Origin: Actinocrispum wychmicini
GTDB lineage: Bacteria; Actinomycetota; Actinomycetes; Mycobacteriales; Pseudonocardiaceae
DNA: 64,000 bases
Direction: 5' to 3'
Assembly (NCBI RefSeq): GCF_004345645.1
Contig: NZ_SLWS01000022.1
Coordinates: 1-64,000, forward strand
The notes below the pieces were generated by a model. The model saw nothing but the letters and a program-made list of their open reading frames with translations. It did not search any database and was not told the DNA's origin. The translations under genes and the position numbers were made by a program. Shown piece after piece: positions 29,001 to 37,100 of the stretch. Every line of letters begins with the position of its first letter. The first letter of the stretch is position 1.

Positions 29001-32000
29001 GACCTGAACCGGCTGTACGACCCGGACCCGGACCGGCCCGGCACGTTCTACACCCGCGGTGGCGGTTTCCTGCACAACGCGGGCGACTTCGACCCGACGT
29101 TCTTCGGCATCTCGCCGCGCGAGGCCCTCACGATCGACCCGCAGCAACGGCTGTTGCTGGAAGCCGCGTGGGAGGCGTTCGAACGCGCCGGAATCCAGCC
29201 GGAGTCGTTGCGCGGCAGCCAAACCGGCGTGTTCGTCGGCTCCAACTACAACGACTACGGCACCCGTCTGCGGCACGCGCCCGAAGGTTTCGAAGGGCAC
29301 CTCGCGATCGGCAGCGCGAGCAGTGTCGCCTCGGGCCGGATCGCGTACACGTTCGGCCTCGAAGGCCCCGCGGTGACGGTCGACACCGCGTGCTCGTCGT
29401 CCCTCGTCGCGCTGCACCTGGCCACGCAGGCGGTTCGCCAGGGCGAGTGCATGCTGGCGCTCGCGGCCGGTGTCACGGTCATCTCGACCCCGGACACGTT
29501 CATCGAGTTCAGTCGTCAGCGCGCGCTCGCGCCGGACGGCCGGTGCAAGGCGTTCTCCGCGGACGCGGACGGCGCCGGCTGGGCCGAAGGCGTCGGCATG
29601 GTCATGGTGGAGCGCCTCTCGGATGCCGAACGCCTCGGCCACCCTGTTCTCGCGGTGGTCCGCGGCTCCGCGATCAACCAGGACGGCGCGTCGAACGGTC
29701 TGACGGCTCCGAATGGTCCCGCCCAGCAGCGGGTGATTCGGGCGGCGCTGGGGAATGCCCGAATGTCAACATTCGACATTGACGCGGTCGAGGCGCACGG
29801 CACTGGGACGTCGCTCGGTGATCCGATCGAGGCTAATGCCCTAATGTCAACATTCGGACATCGTGACCGGCCGTTGTGGTTGGGATCGGTGAAGTCGAAC
29901 ATCGGACACACCCAGGCGGCCGCCGGACTGGCCGGCGTCATCAAGATGGTCCTGGCGCTGCGGCACGAAACCCTGCCCCGAACCCTGCACGCGACCGAAC
30001 CCTCGCCCCACATCGACTGGACCGCCGGCAACGTCCAGCTGCTGACCGAACCCGTGCCGTGGCCAGCAAACGGACACCCCCGAAGGGCCGGAATCTCAGC
30101 CTTCGGCATCAGCGGCACCAACGCCCACATCATCCTCGAGGAGCCACCCTCGCGTGTCTCGCCTTCCGGGACGGTGTGTCGCGCGTTCCCGGACGTTGAA
30201 GTTCCCCTAGCCGTGTCCGGCCGGAGCGAGGCAGCTGTCCGGGCCCAGGTCGAGCGGATCATGGCGGTCGACGCGGACCCGTTGGACATCGGGTTCTCGT
30301 TGGCCACCACGCGAGCGATGTTCGACCATCGCGCGGTCGTCGTGAACGGTGCCGTCGACGTCGGTGTGGTCCGCCGCACCAAGACCGCCTTCTTGTTCAC
30401 CGGCCAAGGTGCCCAGCGCGCGGGAATGGGCCGTGAGTTGTACGAGGCGTTCCCGGTGTTCGCGGAGGCGTTCGACCAGGTCTGCGAACGGTTCGAGCCC
30501 GGCCTACGGGATGTGGTCTTCGGGGACGCGGACGGGTTGGACCAGACCGGGTGGGCACAGCCCGCGCTGTTCGCGATCGAGGTCGCGTTGTACCGGTTGG
30601 TGGAGTCATGGGGGCTCAGGCCGGACGCCGTGGTGGGGCATTCGATCGGCGAGTTCGCGGCTGCGCATGTCGCCGGAGTGTTCACTTTGGACGACGCGTG
30701 CCGGTTGGTGGCCGCGCGGGCCAGGTTGATGCAGGCGTTGCCGTCAGGTGGCGCGATGGCCGCGCTGCGGGCGTCTGAAGTGGACATCGAACCTTGGCTG
30801 GATGATCGGGTACGGATCGCGGCGGTCAACGGTCCGTCGTCGGTCGTGATCTCCGGCGACGAGGACGCGGTGCTGGAGTTGGCCGCGACCCTCGACGGCA
30901 AGCGGCTGAACGTCAGCCACGCGTTCCACTCCCACCACATGGACGGCATGCTTGACGAGTTCCGGGAAGTGGCGCAGAGCGTCCAATATGGACAGCCGAC
31001 GATTCCGGTGGTGGCCGCCGCTAGCGGTGACGTGACCGAAGCGGAGTACTGGGTTCGGCAGGTCCGTGACACTGTTCGGTTCCACGAGAGTGTGGAAGCG
31101 CTCAGGGCTGAGGGTGTGGGCCGGTTCGTGGAGATCGGGCCGGACGGGGTGTTGTCGGCGCTGGTCGACGGGGTCGCGTTGATGCGGCGGGACCGGCCGG
31201 AAACCCACACTCTGATGGCGGCGGTCGGCCGGTTGCACGTGGACGGTTTTAGTCCGGAGTGGACGGAGATGCTGGCCGGCGGCCGGCGGATCGACCTGCC
31301 CACGTACGCCTTCCAGCGGCAACGGTACTGGCTGGACGTGCCCGCCTCAGTCGGCGACGTGGAACCGGTCGGCCTGGAGCCGGTCGACCACCCATTGCTC
31401 GGCGCGGCGATCGCGCTGGCCGATTCGGACACCCTGGTGTTCACCAGCAGGCTGTCCACACACACCCACCCGTGGCTCGCCGACCACGTCGTGATGGACA
31501 CGATCCTCTTGCCCGGCACCGCATACGTCGAACTGGCGATGCGCGCGGCGGATCTGGTCGGCTGCGAACGGGTCGAGGAGTTGACGCTCGCGGCGCCGCT
31601 GGTGCTGCCCGAGCGAGGCGGCGTGCGGCTCCAGGTCGTCGTCGGCGCGCCGGACGATTTCGGCAACCGCTCGATCGCCATCTACTCCCGTACCGAGGAA
31701 GCCCTCGACGACGAACGCTGGACCCAGCACGCCAGCGGTGTCCTGGGCAGGCGCGGTCAGGGCACCGCGGTCGAACTCGGCAGCTGGCCGCTCGGTACAG
31801 CGTCCGATGTGGACGATCTGTACGAACGGATGGCGGCCAACGGGTTCGCGTACGGCCCGGTGTTCCAGGGCCTGCGGGCGGTGTGGCGGACCGAAGACGA
31901 GGTGTACGCCGAGGTCGACCTGCCGGACGGACAGGACGTCAACCGGTTCGGCGTGCATCCGGCGCTCCTGGACGCGGCGTTGCACACCATCGCGTTCGTC

Positions 32001-34127
32001 TGGCCGGACACCGACGAGGGGCTGGTCCCGTTCTCGTGGACCGGCGTGTCCCTGCACGCGACCGGCGCGTCAAAGCTGCGCGTCAGGCTCACCCGCACGG
32101 GACCGGACACCGTCGCGGTCGACCTCGCCGACGCCACCGGGCGCCCGGTGGCGTCGATCGAGTCGCTGGTGCTGCGCCCGGTCACCGCGAGCCAGGTCAA
32201 GGCGGCACGGTCCCAGCACCACGACTCGTTGTTCCGGATCGACTGGGTCCGGGCGCCGATCGTGCCCGCGACACCGGGCGGCCGGTGGGCGCTCGTCGGC
32301 GTCGACCAGGTCGAGGTGACGAAGTCGCTGGGCAACGCCGGGATCACGGTGGAGTCGTATCCGGACCTCGCGGCCATCCGGCAGGAGATCGACGCCGGCG
32401 CCGCGGTGCCGGACCTGGTCCTGATGACCGGCATGGACACCGACGGCGACGACCTGCCGGTGGCGGTCCGGACCGCCACCTACCGGGCGCTCGACCTCGT
32501 GCAGTCGTGGCTCGCGGATGAGCGGTTCGCGGCGGCCAAACTCGTGCTGGTGACCCAGAGCGCGATGGCCTACCGGGTTGGTGAGGACGTGGCCGACCTG
32601 GCCCAGGCCGCGGTGAACGGCCTGGTGCGGTCGGCGCAGTCGGAGAACCCGGGCCGGTTCGTGCTCGTCGACATCGACGACCGGGACGCGTCGTACGCGG
32701 CGCTGCCTGCGGCCGTCGCGTCAGGGGAGCCACACGTCGCGGTCCGGGTCGGTGCCGTGCACGTGCCGAGGCTTGCCCGGGTGGACGTGGTGCCCGGGAC
32801 CACGCCGTCGGCCAGGTGGGACTCGCACGGCACGGTGTTGATCACCGGCGCCACGGGCACTCTCGGCGGTCTCGTCGCCCGGCATCTGGTCGCCGAGCAC
32901 GGCGTCCGGCACCTGCTGCTGACCAGCCGCAGCGGGCAGACCGCGGCCGGCGCGGTGGAGCTGGAGGCCGAACTGCGGGCGCTCGGCGCCGAGGTCAGGG
33001 TGGCCGCGTGTGACGTCGCCGACCGGGACGCGTTGGCCGAGCTGCTGGCGTCGGTTCCGGCCGAGTACCCGTTGACGGGTGTCGTGCACACCGCCGGTGT
33101 CCTGGATGACGGCGTGATCTCGGCGCTCACCCCGGAACGGGTCGCGACCGTGCTGCGGCCGAAGGTGGACGCGGCGCTGAACCTGCACGAACTCACCCGT
33201 GACCTGGACCTGTCCGCGTTCGTCGTGTTCTCGTCGTTGGCGGGCACGTTCGGCGGCACCGGCCAGGGCAACTACGCCGCCGCGAACGCGTTCCTGGACG
33301 CGCTGGCGCATCACCGCCGGGCCCAGGGCCTGCCGGCGTTGTCGTTGGCGTGGGGGCTGTGGGCCGAACGCAGCGGGATGACGAGCAAGTTGGAGGAGTC
33401 CGACCTGCTGCGGATGGCCCGCGGCGGCGTCGCCCCACTGTCCAGCGAGGAAGGACTCGCGCTGTTCGACGTGGCGTCCACTATGGACTCAGCGGTGCTG
33501 GTGCCGGTCCGGCTGGTGATCGACGCGATCCGGGCCAAGGCCGGTGTGGACGCGGTCCCCGCCTTGCTGCGCGGCCTGATCCGGATGCCGGCCCGCCGGG
33601 TCGTGGCGACTCCGGCGGCGGACGAAACACTCGCGCGACGGTTGGCCGAGATGTCCGACGGGGAACGTGACCGCACAGTCCTCGGGCTCGTCCGCGGCGA
33701 GGCGGCCATCGTGCTGGGCTACCCCGGTCCGGACGCGGTCGAGGCCGAGCGGGGCTTCCTCGAACTCGGCTTCGACTCGTTGACCGCGGTGGAGCTGCGC
33801 AACCGGCTCAGCTCGGCCACCGGGCTGACCCTGCCCGCGACGCTGCTGTTCGACTACCCGTCGCCGGCCGCGCTGGCCGGGCACCTGCTCGCCGAGATCA
33901 CCCCGGCCGGGGTGGACCCGGTGCCGCCGGTGCTGGCCGAGCTCGACCGCCTGGAGCAACGCTTCGCCGACCTGCTCGACCACGAGGACGCGCGCCGGCT
34001 GATCGCCGCCCGGCTCACCGGCCTGCTGTCCACTGTGGTCGGATCGGCGGCGCCGGTTGGCGAGATCGAGTCGGCCACCGATGACGAGATGTTCGACTTC
34101 ATCGACAACGAGCTGGGGCTGTCGTGA
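20013..34127 (+). CDS. Modular type I PKS 2: modules 3, 4 and 5 (4704 aa)
   Basis: Domain order: N-terminal coiled-coil docking domain (NEDRLRDYLKRV...) / KS-AT-KR-ACP / KS-AT-KR-ACP / KS-AT-DH-KR-ACP / C-terminal docking tail ending ATDDEMFDFIDNELG. I place the start at GTG 20013, two bases after the PKS 1 stop; starting further upstream would only add sequence overlapping PKS 1. The gene holds the switch in extender use: modules 3 and 4 are methylmalonyl, module 5 malonyl. Its stop overlaps the GTG of PKS 3 by four bases. A TTA codon is at 26619-26621. Both docking ends belong to the same class used at the PKS 1/2 and PKS 4/5 junctions. Confidence 0.95.
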   Translation: MPNEDRLRDYLKRVTADLRQANRRVAQLEATQREPIAIVAMSCRLPGGVRSPEDLLALVEDGTDAIGDCPTDRGWDVDGQYDPDPDRAGFTYVRKGGFLYDAAEFDPAFFGISPREALAMDPQQRLLLESTWEAFERAGIDPESLRGSQSGVFVGCSNQGYGTGFGKAPDDVEGLMLTGGAGAVLSGRIAYTFGLEGPAVTVDTMCSSSLVALHLACQSLHQDECSVAIAAGATVMASLRSFVEFSRQRGLSTDGRCRAFSEDADGTGWSEGVGVLILERLSDARRNSHQVLAVIRGSAINQDGASNGLTAPNGPSQQRVILAALAKARLSPDQVDAVEAHGTGTTLGDPIEAQALLATYGQHRDRPLWLGALKSNIGHTQAVSGIAGVIKTVMAIRAGILPKTLHAEKPTHHVDWTAGNVELLTEQIDWPETGEPRRAGVSSFGGSGTNAHVIIEQSSEVTEAEAGSAVSGPVPWVVSGRTAEALRVQVERLGSVDGDPVDVGFSLATTRAALAYRAALVGGSLVEGVADVEGKVAFVFPGQGSQWVGMARELLESSEVFAARMAECEVALGEFVDWSLTGVLRDSTALDRVDVVQPVTFAVMVSLAALWRSYGVEPQAVVGHSQGEIAAACVAGALSLEDAARVVVLRSRAIGEVLAGRGGMVSVGLPVDEVARRWVSTVLPADGQLASGPLEGGAVRRLDAVSIAAINSPSSVVISGSPEALDAVVAECEAEGIRARRIPVDYASHSEQVAEIEDQLLEVLASIQPQSAEIPFFSTLTGDWLDTAGLDAGYWYRNLRGTVQFEQAVRGLADDGFQVFVECSAHPVLTVPVQETVDDSVAVGSLRRNEGGLTRFMTSLAELYVRGVRPDWDAVFGAARRVELPTYPFQRQHYWLAEPKSTAAEPVDTEFWATVEQADASALAETLRVDEKALDGVLPALTAWHKGRRDRATVDSWRYRVGWQRIPDSTAALSGTWLAMMPGDDSTAEACVQALMSRGAQVVTLTAGTDRAALAESLQGLGSVDGVLSLLAFDERLIEPAVTVGLAETLVLTQALGDAGISAPLWLVTRQALAAGSGDVLDRPMQATIWGMGRVVSLEHPDRWGGLVDLPNVVDEQALARLCRVVGQPSDEDQFAIRPQGTLIRRLVRAPLTDRAGREWQATGTALVTGGTGGLGSHVARLLARGGADHVVLTSRRGPDAPGAAELVAELEVLGARATVVACDVASLEALTGLVRRIEADGETIRTVVHTAGVGLLAPLDATTLAEFAEGMHSKLVGAVNLDALFDTDTLDAFVLYSSVAGVWGSGDHGAYAAANAYIDALAENRRARGLAGTSIAWGIWDPQGGGMAVDVIQENLRWRGIPFMAPDLAVAGLRQALDHDETFVAIADVDWDRFVPVFTAARPRPLLGEIPEVARILAAETESGPADGTLRDKLAGLSTDARDRALLDLVRGQVAGVLGYGGGDAVEPTRAFRDLGFDSLTSVDLRNRMNTATGLKLPTTVVFDHPNAQALARQIRAELFGDHEAPVAVTAVASDEPIAIIGMSCRFPGGVRSPEDLWRVLADGLDVISDFPTDRGWDLDALYDPDPDGTGTSYTRAGGFLVDAADFDPAFFGISPREALAMDPQQRLAMETAWEAFERAGIDQASLRGSLSGVFLGASGHDYGSRLLEVPDNVEGHLVTGSTGSVTSGRIAYTFGLEGPAVTIDTGCSSSLVALHLAAQSLRQGECTLALAGGVAVMSTPAPFVRFSRQRGLALDGRCKAFSADADGMGLAEGVGMLLVERLSDARRNGHRVLAVVRGTAVNQDGASNGLTAPNGPSQQRVIRAALANARMSTFDIDAVEAHGTGTTLGDPIEAQALMSTYGQDRDRPLWLGSVKSNIGHTQTAAGAAGIIKMVLAMQHGVLPRTLHADSPSPHVDWASSDVRMLTSAVEWPSTGAPRRAAVSSFGVGGTNAHAVLEHVPAEDEPDTPDNGLVPWVLSGRSAEAVRAQAGSLRSLVDANRVDVGYSLATTRTAFEHRAVVLGETGDELLRGLDLVASGDPGVVRGVADVDGKVAFVFPGQGSQWAGMARELLESSEVFAARMAECEEALGDYVDWSLTGVLRDSVGLDRVDVVQPVSFAVMVSLAALWRSLGVEPQAVVGHSQGEIAAACVAGALSLADAARVVVLRSRAIGEVLAGRGGMVSVGLPVDEVARRWGSGVSLVDTQLATISIAAINSPSSVVISGPPDALAAVIAECEAESIRARRVPVDYASHSEQVAEIEGRLLEVLAPIQPRPSDIPFFSTLTGDWLDTADLDAGYWYRNLRQTVQFEQAVRGLASDGFQAFVECSAHPVLTMAVQETVEDAVAVGSLRRNEGDLRRFMTSLAELYVRGVSPDWGAVFGSARRVELPTYPFQRQRYWLEEKDAPRAAREDSWRYQVEWRPVADVGTTLLSGTWIVPFHDGQDWARGVINGLAERGAQVVPVPVVDEDRAAMARLVDEVLDEPVGVVSLLGLTGTVTLVQALGDLAVTAPLWAVTCGAVSTGADDRLADPEQALVWGLGRIAAQEYPGRWAGLVDLPTTVTAGAITRLAGVLSGMDGEDQVAVRESGVYVRRLVHAEVVPAEEWRPAGTVLVTGGTGGLGGHVARWLARNGAEHLLLVSRRGADAPGAADLMAELGTQVTIAACDVADRDALAALLAEHRVDAVIHTAGVIDDGVIDTLTPERAANVLKSKVDAAVNLHELTTDLSAFVLFSSLAGTLGGPGQGSYAAANAFLDALAQQRRADGLPATSIAWGAWAGGGLADGEVGERLRRSGMIPMSPKRAIAALQQALDERRTFVAIADVDWDRYGPAFVATRPSPALREITWTGPTPEPQRLTSPEDILELVREQAAAVLGYEQVDAIEPGRAFRELGFDSLTAVELRKRLAELTGLRLPVTLVFDHPTATALARHLSDELTGTQTQAPVVVTRADDGDPIVIVAMSCRFPGGVESPEDFWDLLVNGVDAVTELPGDRGWDLNRLYDPDPDRPGTFYTRGGGFLHNAGDFDPTFFGISPREALTIDPQQRLLLEAAWEAFERAGIQPESLRGSQTGVFVGSNYNDYGTRLRHAPEGFEGHLAIGSASSVASGRIAYTFGLEGPAVTVDTACSSSLVALHLATQAVRQGECMLALAAGVTVISTPDTFIEFSRQRALAPDGRCKAFSADADGAGWAEGVGMVMVERLSDAERLGHPVLAVVRGSAINQDGASNGLTAPNGPAQQRVIRAALGNARMSTFDIDAVEAHGTGTSLGDPIEANALMSTFGHRDRPLWLGSVKSNIGHTQAAAGLAGVIKMVLALRHETLPRTLHATEPSPHIDWTAGNVQLLTEPVPWPANGHPRRAGISAFGISGTNAHIILEEPPSRVSPSGTVCRAFPDVEVPLAVSGRSEAAVRAQVERIMAVDADPLDIGFSLATTRAMFDHRAVVVNGAVDVGVVRRTKTAFLFTGQGAQRAGMGRELYEAFPVFAEAFDQVCERFEPGLRDVVFGDADGLDQTGWAQPALFAIEVALYRLVESWGLRPDAVVGHSIGEFAAAHVAGVFTLDDACRLVAARARLMQALPSGGAMAALRASEVDIEPWLDDRVRIAAVNGPSSVVISGDEDAVLELAATLDGKRLNVSHAFHSHHMDGMLDEFREVAQSVQYGQPTIPVVAAASGDVTEAEYWVRQVRDTVRFHESVEALRAEGVGRFVEIGPDGVLSALVDGVALMRRDRPETHTLMAAVGRLHVDGFSPEWTEMLAGGRRIDLPTYAFQRQRYWLDVPASVGDVEPVGLEPVDHPLLGAAIALADSDTLVFTSRLSTHTHPWLADHVVMDTILLPGTAYVELAMRAADLVGCERVEELTLAAPLVLPERGGVRLQVVVGAPDDFGNRSIAIYSRTEEALDDERWTQHASGVLGRRGQGTAVELGSWPLGTASDVDDLYERMAANGFAYGPVFQGLRAVWRTEDEVYAEVDLPDGQDVNRFGVHPALLDAALHTIAFVWPDTDEGLVPFSWTGVSLHATGASKLRVRLTRTGPDTVAVDLADATGRPVASIESLVLRPVTASQVKAARSQHHDSLFRIDWVRAPIVPATPGGRWALVGVDQVEVTKSLGNAGITVESYPDLAAIRQEIDAGAAVPDLVLMTGMDTDGDDLPVAVRTATYRALDLVQSWLADERFAAAKLVLVTQSAMAYRVGEDVADLAQAAVNGLVRSAQSENPGRFVLVDIDDRDASYAALPAAVASGEPHVAVRVGAVHVPRLARVDVVPGTTPSARWDSHGTVLITGATGTLGGLVARHLVAEHGVRHLLLTSRSGQTAAGAVELEAELRALGAEVRVAACDVADRDALAELLASVPAEYPLTGVVHTAGVLDDGVISALTPERVATVLRPKVDAALNLHELTRDLDLSAFVVFSSLAGTFGGTGQGNYAAANAFLDALAHHRRAQGLPALSLAWGLWAERSGMTSKLEESDLLRMARGGVAPLSSEEGLALFDVASTMDSAVLVPVRLVIDAIRAKAGVDAVPALLRGLIRMPARRVVATPAADETLARRLAEMSDGERDRTVLGLVRGEAAIVLGYPGPDAVEAERGFLELGFDSLTAVELRNRLSSATGLTLPATLLFDYPSPAALAGHLLAEITPAGVDPVPPVLAELDRLEQRFADLLDHEDARRLIAARLTGLLSTVVGSAAPVGEIESATDDEMFDFIDNELGLS
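20112..24570 (+). other. PKS module 3: KS-AT(methylmalonyl)-KR(A)-ACP
   Basis: KS 20112-21380; the active site reads DTMCSSS instead of DTACSSS but keeps the cysteine (codon 20628). AT about 21616-22700 is methylmalonyl type (GHSQGE, YASH) and has 13 extra residues between RRW and SIAAINSP compared with AT1, AT2 and AT4. KR about 22880-24230 is A-type (VWG). ACP 24340-24570 with GFDSL. This KS lacks the short AT-rich repeat and keeps the ordinary LLATYGQ residues at that place. Predicted unit: methyl-branched beta-hydroxy. Confidence 0.92.
25506..25608 (+). repeat. Short AT-rich repeat A, KS4 pair
   Basis: Palindromic copy at 25506-25521 and a one-base variant (ATACGG for ATTCGG) at 25589-25608, coding for LMSTYGQ. 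Confidence 0.9.
25779..25800 (-). repeat. Short AT-rich repeat A, inverted copy late in KS4
   Basis: The same element on the opposite strand: TGTCCGAATGTTGACAT, coding for DVRMLTS where other modules have DVRLLTE. It occupies a different protein position from the other KS copies. Confidence 0.88.
29760..29861 (+). repeat. Short AT-rich repeat A, KS5 pair
   Basis: Palindromic copy 29760-29775 and second copy 29841-29861, starts 81 bases apart, as in KS2. Confidence 0.9.
30150..30206 (+). repeat. Linker repeat B, KS5-AT5 copy
   Basis: Two tandem 22-base units read as RVSPSGTVCRAFPDVE, between the conserved end of KS5 and AT5. Confidence 0.8.
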
Positions 34128-37100
34128 CACAGAACGAGGGAAAACTCCGGGACTACCTCAGGAAGGTCACCACCGACCTGCACCGCACCCGGCAGCGGCT
34201 GCAGGAGGCGACGACCGACGAGCCCGTCGCGATCGTCGCGATGAGCTGCCGGTACCCGGGCGGTGTCCGGTCGCCGGAGGACCTCTGGCGGCTCGCCGCG
34301 GCCGGAACCGACGCGATCTCGCCGTTCCCGACCCGGCGCGGCTGGGACCTGGCTCGGTTGTACCACCCGGACCCGGACCACCCGGGCACCTGCTACACCA
34401 GGGAAGGCGGGTTCCTGCACGACGCCGACGAGTTCGACGCGGAGTTCTTCGGCGTCTCACCCCGGGAGGCGCTGGCGATCGACCCGCAGCAGCGGCTGCT
34501 GCTGGAGACGTCGTGGGAGGCGTTCGAACGCGCCGGGATCCGGCCGTCGACCCTGCGCGGCAGCCAAATCGGTGTGTTTGTCGGCGTGATGTACAACGAC
34601 TACGGCACCCGGATCACGGCCCCGCCCGATGGGCTTGAGGCGTATCTGGGCAACGGCAGCGCGGCGAGCATCGCGTCCGGGCGGATTTCGTACACGTTCG
34701 GGCTGGAAGGGCCGGCGGTCACGATCGACACGGCGTGCTCGTCGTCGTTGGTCGCGCTGCACTGGGCGGCACAGGCGTTACGCACGGGCGAGTGCTCGAT
34801 GGCGTTGGCCGGTGGGGTGGCCGTGATGTCGACCCCGGCGACGTTCATCGGGTTCAGTCGGCAGCGCGGACTCGCCGCGGACGGCCGGTGCAAGTCGTTC
34901 TCCGACTCCGCGGACGGCACGGGCTGGGGCGAAGGCGTCGGTTTGCTGTTGCTGGAACGAATGTCGGACGCTGTTCGCAACGGACATCCGGTGCTGGCCG
35001 TGGTCCGTGGCTCCGCGATCAACCAGGACGGTGCCAGCAGCGGCCTCACGGCGCCTAACGGTCCCTCGCAACAGCGGGTGATCCGTGCGGCGTTGGCGAA
35101 TGCCCGAATGTCAACATTCGACATTGACGCGGTCGAGGCGCATGGCACGGGGACTTCGCTCGGTGATCCGATCGAGGCCAATGCCCTAATGTCAACATTC
35201 GGACATCGTGACCGGCCGCTGTGGTTGGGGTCGTTGAAGTCGAACATCGGCCACACCCAGGCGGCGGCCGGCGTCGGCGGCGTGATCAAAATGGTGATGG
35301 CCATGCGGCACGGCCTGCTGCCCCAGACCCTGCACGCCGCGAACCCATCGTCCAAAGTAGACTGGTCAGCCGGGAACGTGCGGCTGCTGACCTCGCCTGT
35401 GCCGTGGCAATCCAGCCTGAGGCGAGCGGGGGTGTCGTCGTTCGGCGTCAGCGGCACCAACGCCCACGTGATCATCGAGCAGGCCCCGCCGTCCCCGGAC
35501 GAACCCGCGACGGCCACGACCGGCCCTGTGCCGTGGGTGTTGTCCGGCCGCAGTCCAGCCGCGTTACGGGAACTGGGGCGGCAGCTGGCCGGTCGGCCCG
35601 ACATCGCGGACGTCGCTTACTCGTTGGCCACCACGCGCAGCGCTTTCTCGCATCGGGCCGTGGTCGTCGGCAGTCGCCCGTCGGACTTCCTGGTTTCGTT
35701 GTCCAGCAAGGAGATCCGGACGGGCGCCACGGCGTTCCTGTTCACTGGGCAGGGCGCGCAGTGGGCCGGGATGGGCGCCGAGCTGTACGCCTCGTACCCA
35801 GTGTTCGCTGCGGTCTTCGATGAGGTCTGCGAGTACTTCGAACCTGGGTTGCGGGATGTCGTGTTCGGCGAGGCCCCGGGACTTGACCAGACCGGGTGGG
35901 CCCAGCCGGCGCTGTTCGCCCTTGAGGTGGCGTTGTACCGGTTGGTCGAGTCCTGGGGACTGCGACCTGACTTCGTGCTCGGCCACTCGATCGGCGAGTT
36001 CGCCGCCGCGCACGTCGCGGGTGTGTTCTCGATGGCGGACGCCTGCCGGTTGGTGGCGGCTCGGGCACGGCTGATGCAGGCGTTGCCACCCGGTGGGGCG
36101 ATGATCGCCTTACGGGCCACGGAGGACGAGGTCGCTCCTTTACTCGACTCGCGGGTGGGCATCGCCGCGGTGAACGGGCCTTCGTCGGTGGTGGTCTCCG
36201 GGGACGAGAGCACTGCTCTCGGAATCGCGGAACGGTTCGAGGGCAAGCGGTTGCGGGTGAGTCACGCGTTCCACTCACCCCTGATGGAGCCAATGCTGGC
36301 GGAGTTCCGCGAGGTCGCGGCGAGCGTGCGGTTCGAGCGGCCGTCGATCCCGATGGTGGCCGCGGCTGTCGGGGACGTGTGCCTGCCCGAGTACTGGGTT
36401 CGGCAGGTCCGTGACACTGTCAGATTCCATGACGGGGTGGCGGACCTGCGGGCGCAGGGTGTGGTGCGGTTCGTCGAGATCGGGCCGGACGGTGTGCTGT
36501 CCGCCCTGGTGGACGGCTTCGCCTTGATGCGTAAGGGGAAGCCGTCAGCCGAGACGTTGGTGTCGGCCATCGGGGACCTGTATGTGGACGGTCTCGACCC
36601 GGACTGGGCGGCGATGCTACCCGGCCGTCGCGTGGACCTGCCTACCTACCCGTTCCAGCGGGACCGCTACTGGCTGGACACCGCCGACGCGCACCACGAG
36701 TCGCTGTACCGGCTGGAGTGGGTCGAGGTGTCCCCGCCTGAATCCGGCCAGGACTGGGTCGAGGTGGCCGACCTCGCCGCGCTGACCGGGGAGATCCCTC
36801 GTCAAGTGGTAATTCGGTGCGTTTCCGACCGTGACACTGTCAGCGACGACACTGTCATCGACACTGTCAGCGAGACCCACCGGTTGACCGGCCTGGTGCT
36901 GCGGACAGTCCAGGAATGGGTCGCTGACCAGCGGTTTGCCGAGTCCCGGCTGGTGTTCGTCACCAGCGGTGCCGTGGACGGTGACACTGTCATCGACCCG
37001 GCGGGGGCGGCGGTCTGGGGTCTGGTCCGGTCGGCGGAGGTGGAGAACCCAGGCCGGTTCGTTCTGGTCGACGCCGACGCCGATGCCGACGTTGAACTCG

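Larger units (their letters stand above)
28875..33900 (+). other. PKS module 5: KS-AT(malonyl)-DH-KR(B)-ACP
   Basis: KS 28875-30150 with DTACSSS. AT 30378-31340 with GHSIGE and HAFHS, malonyl type, the first of the malonyl series. DH about 31380-32200 keeps the catalytic His (codon 31485) and Asp (codon 31971, LLDAALH), but the HxxxGxxxxP motif has Asp for Gly (codon 31497). KR 32230-33450 with LDD, B-type. ACP 33650-33900 with GFDSL. Predicted unit: alkene if the DH is active, hydroxyl if not. Confidence 0.9.
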
